6,779 nucleotides of DNA. Source: CALGLS01 sp047626155 (lineage in GTDB: Bacteria > Bacteroidota > Bacteroidia > Chitinophagales > Saprospiraceae). The notes beneath the pieces are model-generated. The model was not told the DNA's origin. It worked only from the letters and a program-made list of their open reading frames with translations, and ran no database searches. The stretch is from assembly GCA_047626155.1 (NCBI GenBank), contig JBLHRR010000215.1:1-6779 (forward strand), written 5' to 3'. Position numbers and translations under genes: made by a program. This document shows, in pieces, positions 5,170 through 6,779 of the stretch. Position 1 is the stretch's first letter, and each line of letters opens with the position of its first letter.

Positions 5170-6075
5170 ATGAAAAATATATGCTACATACTAATTGCAA
5201 TAGCCATAGTTAGTTGCAAAAATGCTTCAGAAGAGTCGGGCAAGCTAAAAGTTGTAACCACGACATCCATGCTCACCGATCTAGTAAAAAATATTGGAGG
5301 TGATTTAATTGAAGTAAATGGTTTGATGGGCGCAGGAGTCGACCCACATCTTTACAAGGCAAGTGAAGGAGATGTAACTAAACTATATCAGGCCGATGTT
5401 ATATTTTATAATGGCTTGCATTTAGAAGGAAAATTAGTGGAGGTTTTTGAAAAAATGGGAGCAAAGAAAATGACGGTTTCCCTAGGGGAATCTTTGGATG
5501 AAAATGAACTTATTGGATCTGAATATTTCGCTTCAAATTACGATCCACATGTTTGGTTTAATATTCAGTTTTTTAAACAGTTTAGCGATAAGGTAGCCGA
5601 AACCTTGGCTGCAAATGACACTGTGAATGCTGAAAAATTTAGAGAGAATAATGCACTTTATCAGAAGAAATTGGATGCATTAGAGACTGAGATAAAAGCC
5701 ACAATAGAAACTCTTCAGAAGGAAAAAAGAATACTAGTCACCGCTCATGATGCTTTTAATTACTTCGGAAGGCAGTATGGTTTTAACGTGGTTGGACTGC
5801 AAGGAATTTCAACTGCAACTGAAGCAGGAGTCCAAGATGTACGGCGTCTTTCTCAATTTATTATTCATAATAAAGTGAAAGCAATTTTTATTGAGAGTTC
5901 TGTTCCGCGTAGAACCATTGAAGCCTTGCAAGAAGCGGTCCTTTCAAAAAATCATGAAGTTGTTATTGGAGGTTCTCTGTATAGTGATGCGCTTGGAGAT
6001 TTGGGAACGATTGAGGGTACATATATTGGAATGTTCAAAGCAAATGTGAAGACAATAGTTGAAGCACTAAAATAA
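5170..6075 (+). CDS. Metal ABC transporter substrate-binding lipoprotein (TroA/ZnuA family)
   Basis: This is a 301-residue cluster A-I (SBP_bac_9) solute-binding protein. A short lipoprotein signal ends at IVSC with Cys16 as the lipidated residue, so it should be membrane-tethered in the periplasm. The four metal ligands sit where TroA has its own: His60 (VDPHLY), His127 (YDPHVWF), His193 (VTAHDAFNYFG) and Asp273 (SLYSDALG). A third His with Asp matches TroA, which binds Zn and Mn; PsaA/MntC-type Mn proteins have Glu at the third position. The His/Asp-rich loop typical of ZnuA is absent. The long central helix (about 147-187) is present, and length is normal. It is followed after 4 bases by the ATPase gene. 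Metal is Mn and/or Zn; the sequence alone does not settle it. Confidence 0.92.
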   Translation: MKNICYILIAIAIVSCKNASEESGKLKVVTTTSMLTDLVKNIGGDLIEVNGLMGAGVDPHLYKASEGDVTKLYQADVIFYNGLHLEGKLVEVFEKMGAKKMTVSLGESLDENELIGSEYFASNYDPHVWFNIQFFKQFSDKVAETLAANDTVNAEKFRENNALYQKKLDALETEIKATIETLQKEKRILVTAHDAFNYFGRQYGFNVVGLQGISTATEAGVQDVRRLSQFIIHNKVKAIFIESSVPRRTIEALQEAVLSKNHEVVIGGSLYSDALGDLGTIEGTYIGMFKANVKTIVEALK

Positions 6076-6079
6076 GGCT

Positions 6080-6779
6080 ATGGAAACAAAATTCGCGGTA
6101 AAAATTGATGACCTTACGGTCGCCTATGACTACAAACCGGTTTTGTGGGATATTGATTTAGCCATTCCGGAAGGAGTTTTAATGGCAATCGTTGGACCCA
6201 ATGGAGCAGGGAAGTCTACACTCATAAAGGCAGTTTTAGGTATTATCAAGCCCATTGCGGGAAGTGTTTCCATCTATGATCAACCTTATGAGAAACAACG
6301 AAAACTTGTTGCTTATGTACCTCAAAAAGGGAGTGTAGATTGGGATTTTCCAACTACCGCATTAGATGTAGTAATGATGGGTACTTATGGGGATTTAGGT
6401 TGGATTAAAAGACCTGGACAAAAACAGAAGAAAGCGTCTTTAGAGGCTTTAGAAAAAGTAGGGATGCTGTCTTTTAAAAGCCGACAAATAAGTCAGTTAA
6501 GTGGAGGGCAACAGCAACGCGTCTTTTTAGCTCGGGCTTTAGTGCAAAATGCTTCCATTTATTTTATGGATGAACCTTTTCAAGGGGTAGATGCAACAAC
6601 GGAAATAGCAATAATCAACATTCTTAAAGAACTTAGAAAAGCTGGAAAGACGCTTGTTGTTGTGCATCACGATTTACAAACCGTACCCGAATATTTTGAC
6701 TGGGTGACTTTTTTAAATGTTAAGAAGATTGCTACGGGGCCTGTAAAAGATATATTTAACGATGATAATTTGACAAAGA
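6080..6779 (+). CDS. Metal ABC transporter ATP-binding protein (partial, 3' end missing)
   Basis: The frame opens at an ATG at 6080, four bases after the lipoprotein stop and preceded by a weak AAGG, and is still open at the window end (233 codons). All nucleotide-binding motifs are present in order: Walker A GPNGAGKST (39-47), Q-loop Gln82 in YVPQKGSVDWDFP, ABC signature LSGGQQQR (140-147), Walker B IYFMDEP (160-166) and H-loop His197 in VVHHD. The Q-loop stretch with SVDWDFP is typical of Mn/Zn (TroB/MntB/ZnuC) ATPases rather than heme or siderophore ones. Family members are about 240-260 residues, so only the end is missing. It would power import with a membrane permease expected just downstream. 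ATP hydrolysis is cytosolic, at the inner membrane. Confidence 0.94.
   Translation, partial: METKFAVKIDDLTVAYDYKPVLWDIDLAIPEGVLMAIVGPNGAGKSTLIKAVLGIIKPIAGSVSIYDQPYEKQRKLVAYVPQKGSVDWDFPTTALDVVMMGTYGDLGWIKRPGQKQKKASLEALEKVGMLSFKSRQISQLSGGQQQRVFLARALVQNASIYFMDEPFQGVDATTEIAIINILKELRKAGKTLVVVHHDLQTVPEYFDWVTFLNVKKIATGPVKDIFNDDNLTK

Noticed and set aside
1..6779. CRISPR arrays, tRNAs, insertion sequences, prophage or defence genes
   Set aside because: No regular direct repeats with spacers, cloverleaf sequences, transposase motifs or terminal repeats were seen on either strand; all long frames belong to housekeeping, transport or hydrolase families.

Overview
The window looks like chromosomal DNA of a flavobacterium (Bacteroidetes). 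It is AT-rich, and its genes lack clear Shine-Dalgarno sequences. Four start regions carry exact matches to the Bacteroidetes -7 promoter element TAnnTTTG. The gene content also fits: a DtxR/TroA-type metal operon with an outer-membrane barrel, a bacilliredoxin, and a secreted esterase related to PETases. No phage, IS, CRISPR, tRNA or rRNA sequence was recognised.

Layout. Positions 1-250 (minus) hold the first 83 codons of a secreted alpha/beta hydrolase. Its N-terminus resembles bacterial cutinases and PET hydrolases; the catalytic part lies outside the window. Positions 251-626 are non-coding, with nested inverted repeats, a purine tract and decayed short repeats. Positions 627-2032 (minus) carry plsC followed by an HD-domain phosphohydrolase of the YedJ/YpgQ type, overlapping by one base. 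Positions 2134-2544 (minus) encode a BrxA/BrxB bacilliredoxin, separated from plsC by a strong terminator. At 2545-2749 is a divergent promoter region. It serves the bacilliredoxin gene on one side and, on the other, a djlA-like gene at 2750-3493 (plus) encoding a membrane-anchored TerB plus J-domain co-chaperone. Positions 3494-3712 are non-coding, with degenerate repeats, a candidate metal-regulator operator and a promoter.

Positions 3713-6779 (plus) form a tight operon: DtxR/MntR-family regulator, predicted outer-membrane beta-barrel, metal-binding lipoprotein (TroA/ZnuA type) and ABC ATPase cut by the window end. Gaps between genes are 3, 5 and 4 bases. The expected next gene, an inner-membrane permease, is outside the window. 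Together these would form a Mn/Zn uptake system: metal crosses the outer membrane (possibly through the barrel), is bound by the lipoprotein, and is pumped by the ABC transporter, while the first gene product senses intracellular metal and represses the operon.

Most of the window is ordinary core metabolism and homeostasis. The points most worth following are the PETase-like gene at the left edge, the barrel inside the metal operon, and promoters that seem to give leaderless or nearly leaderless messages. I found no clearly new defence or mobile system.
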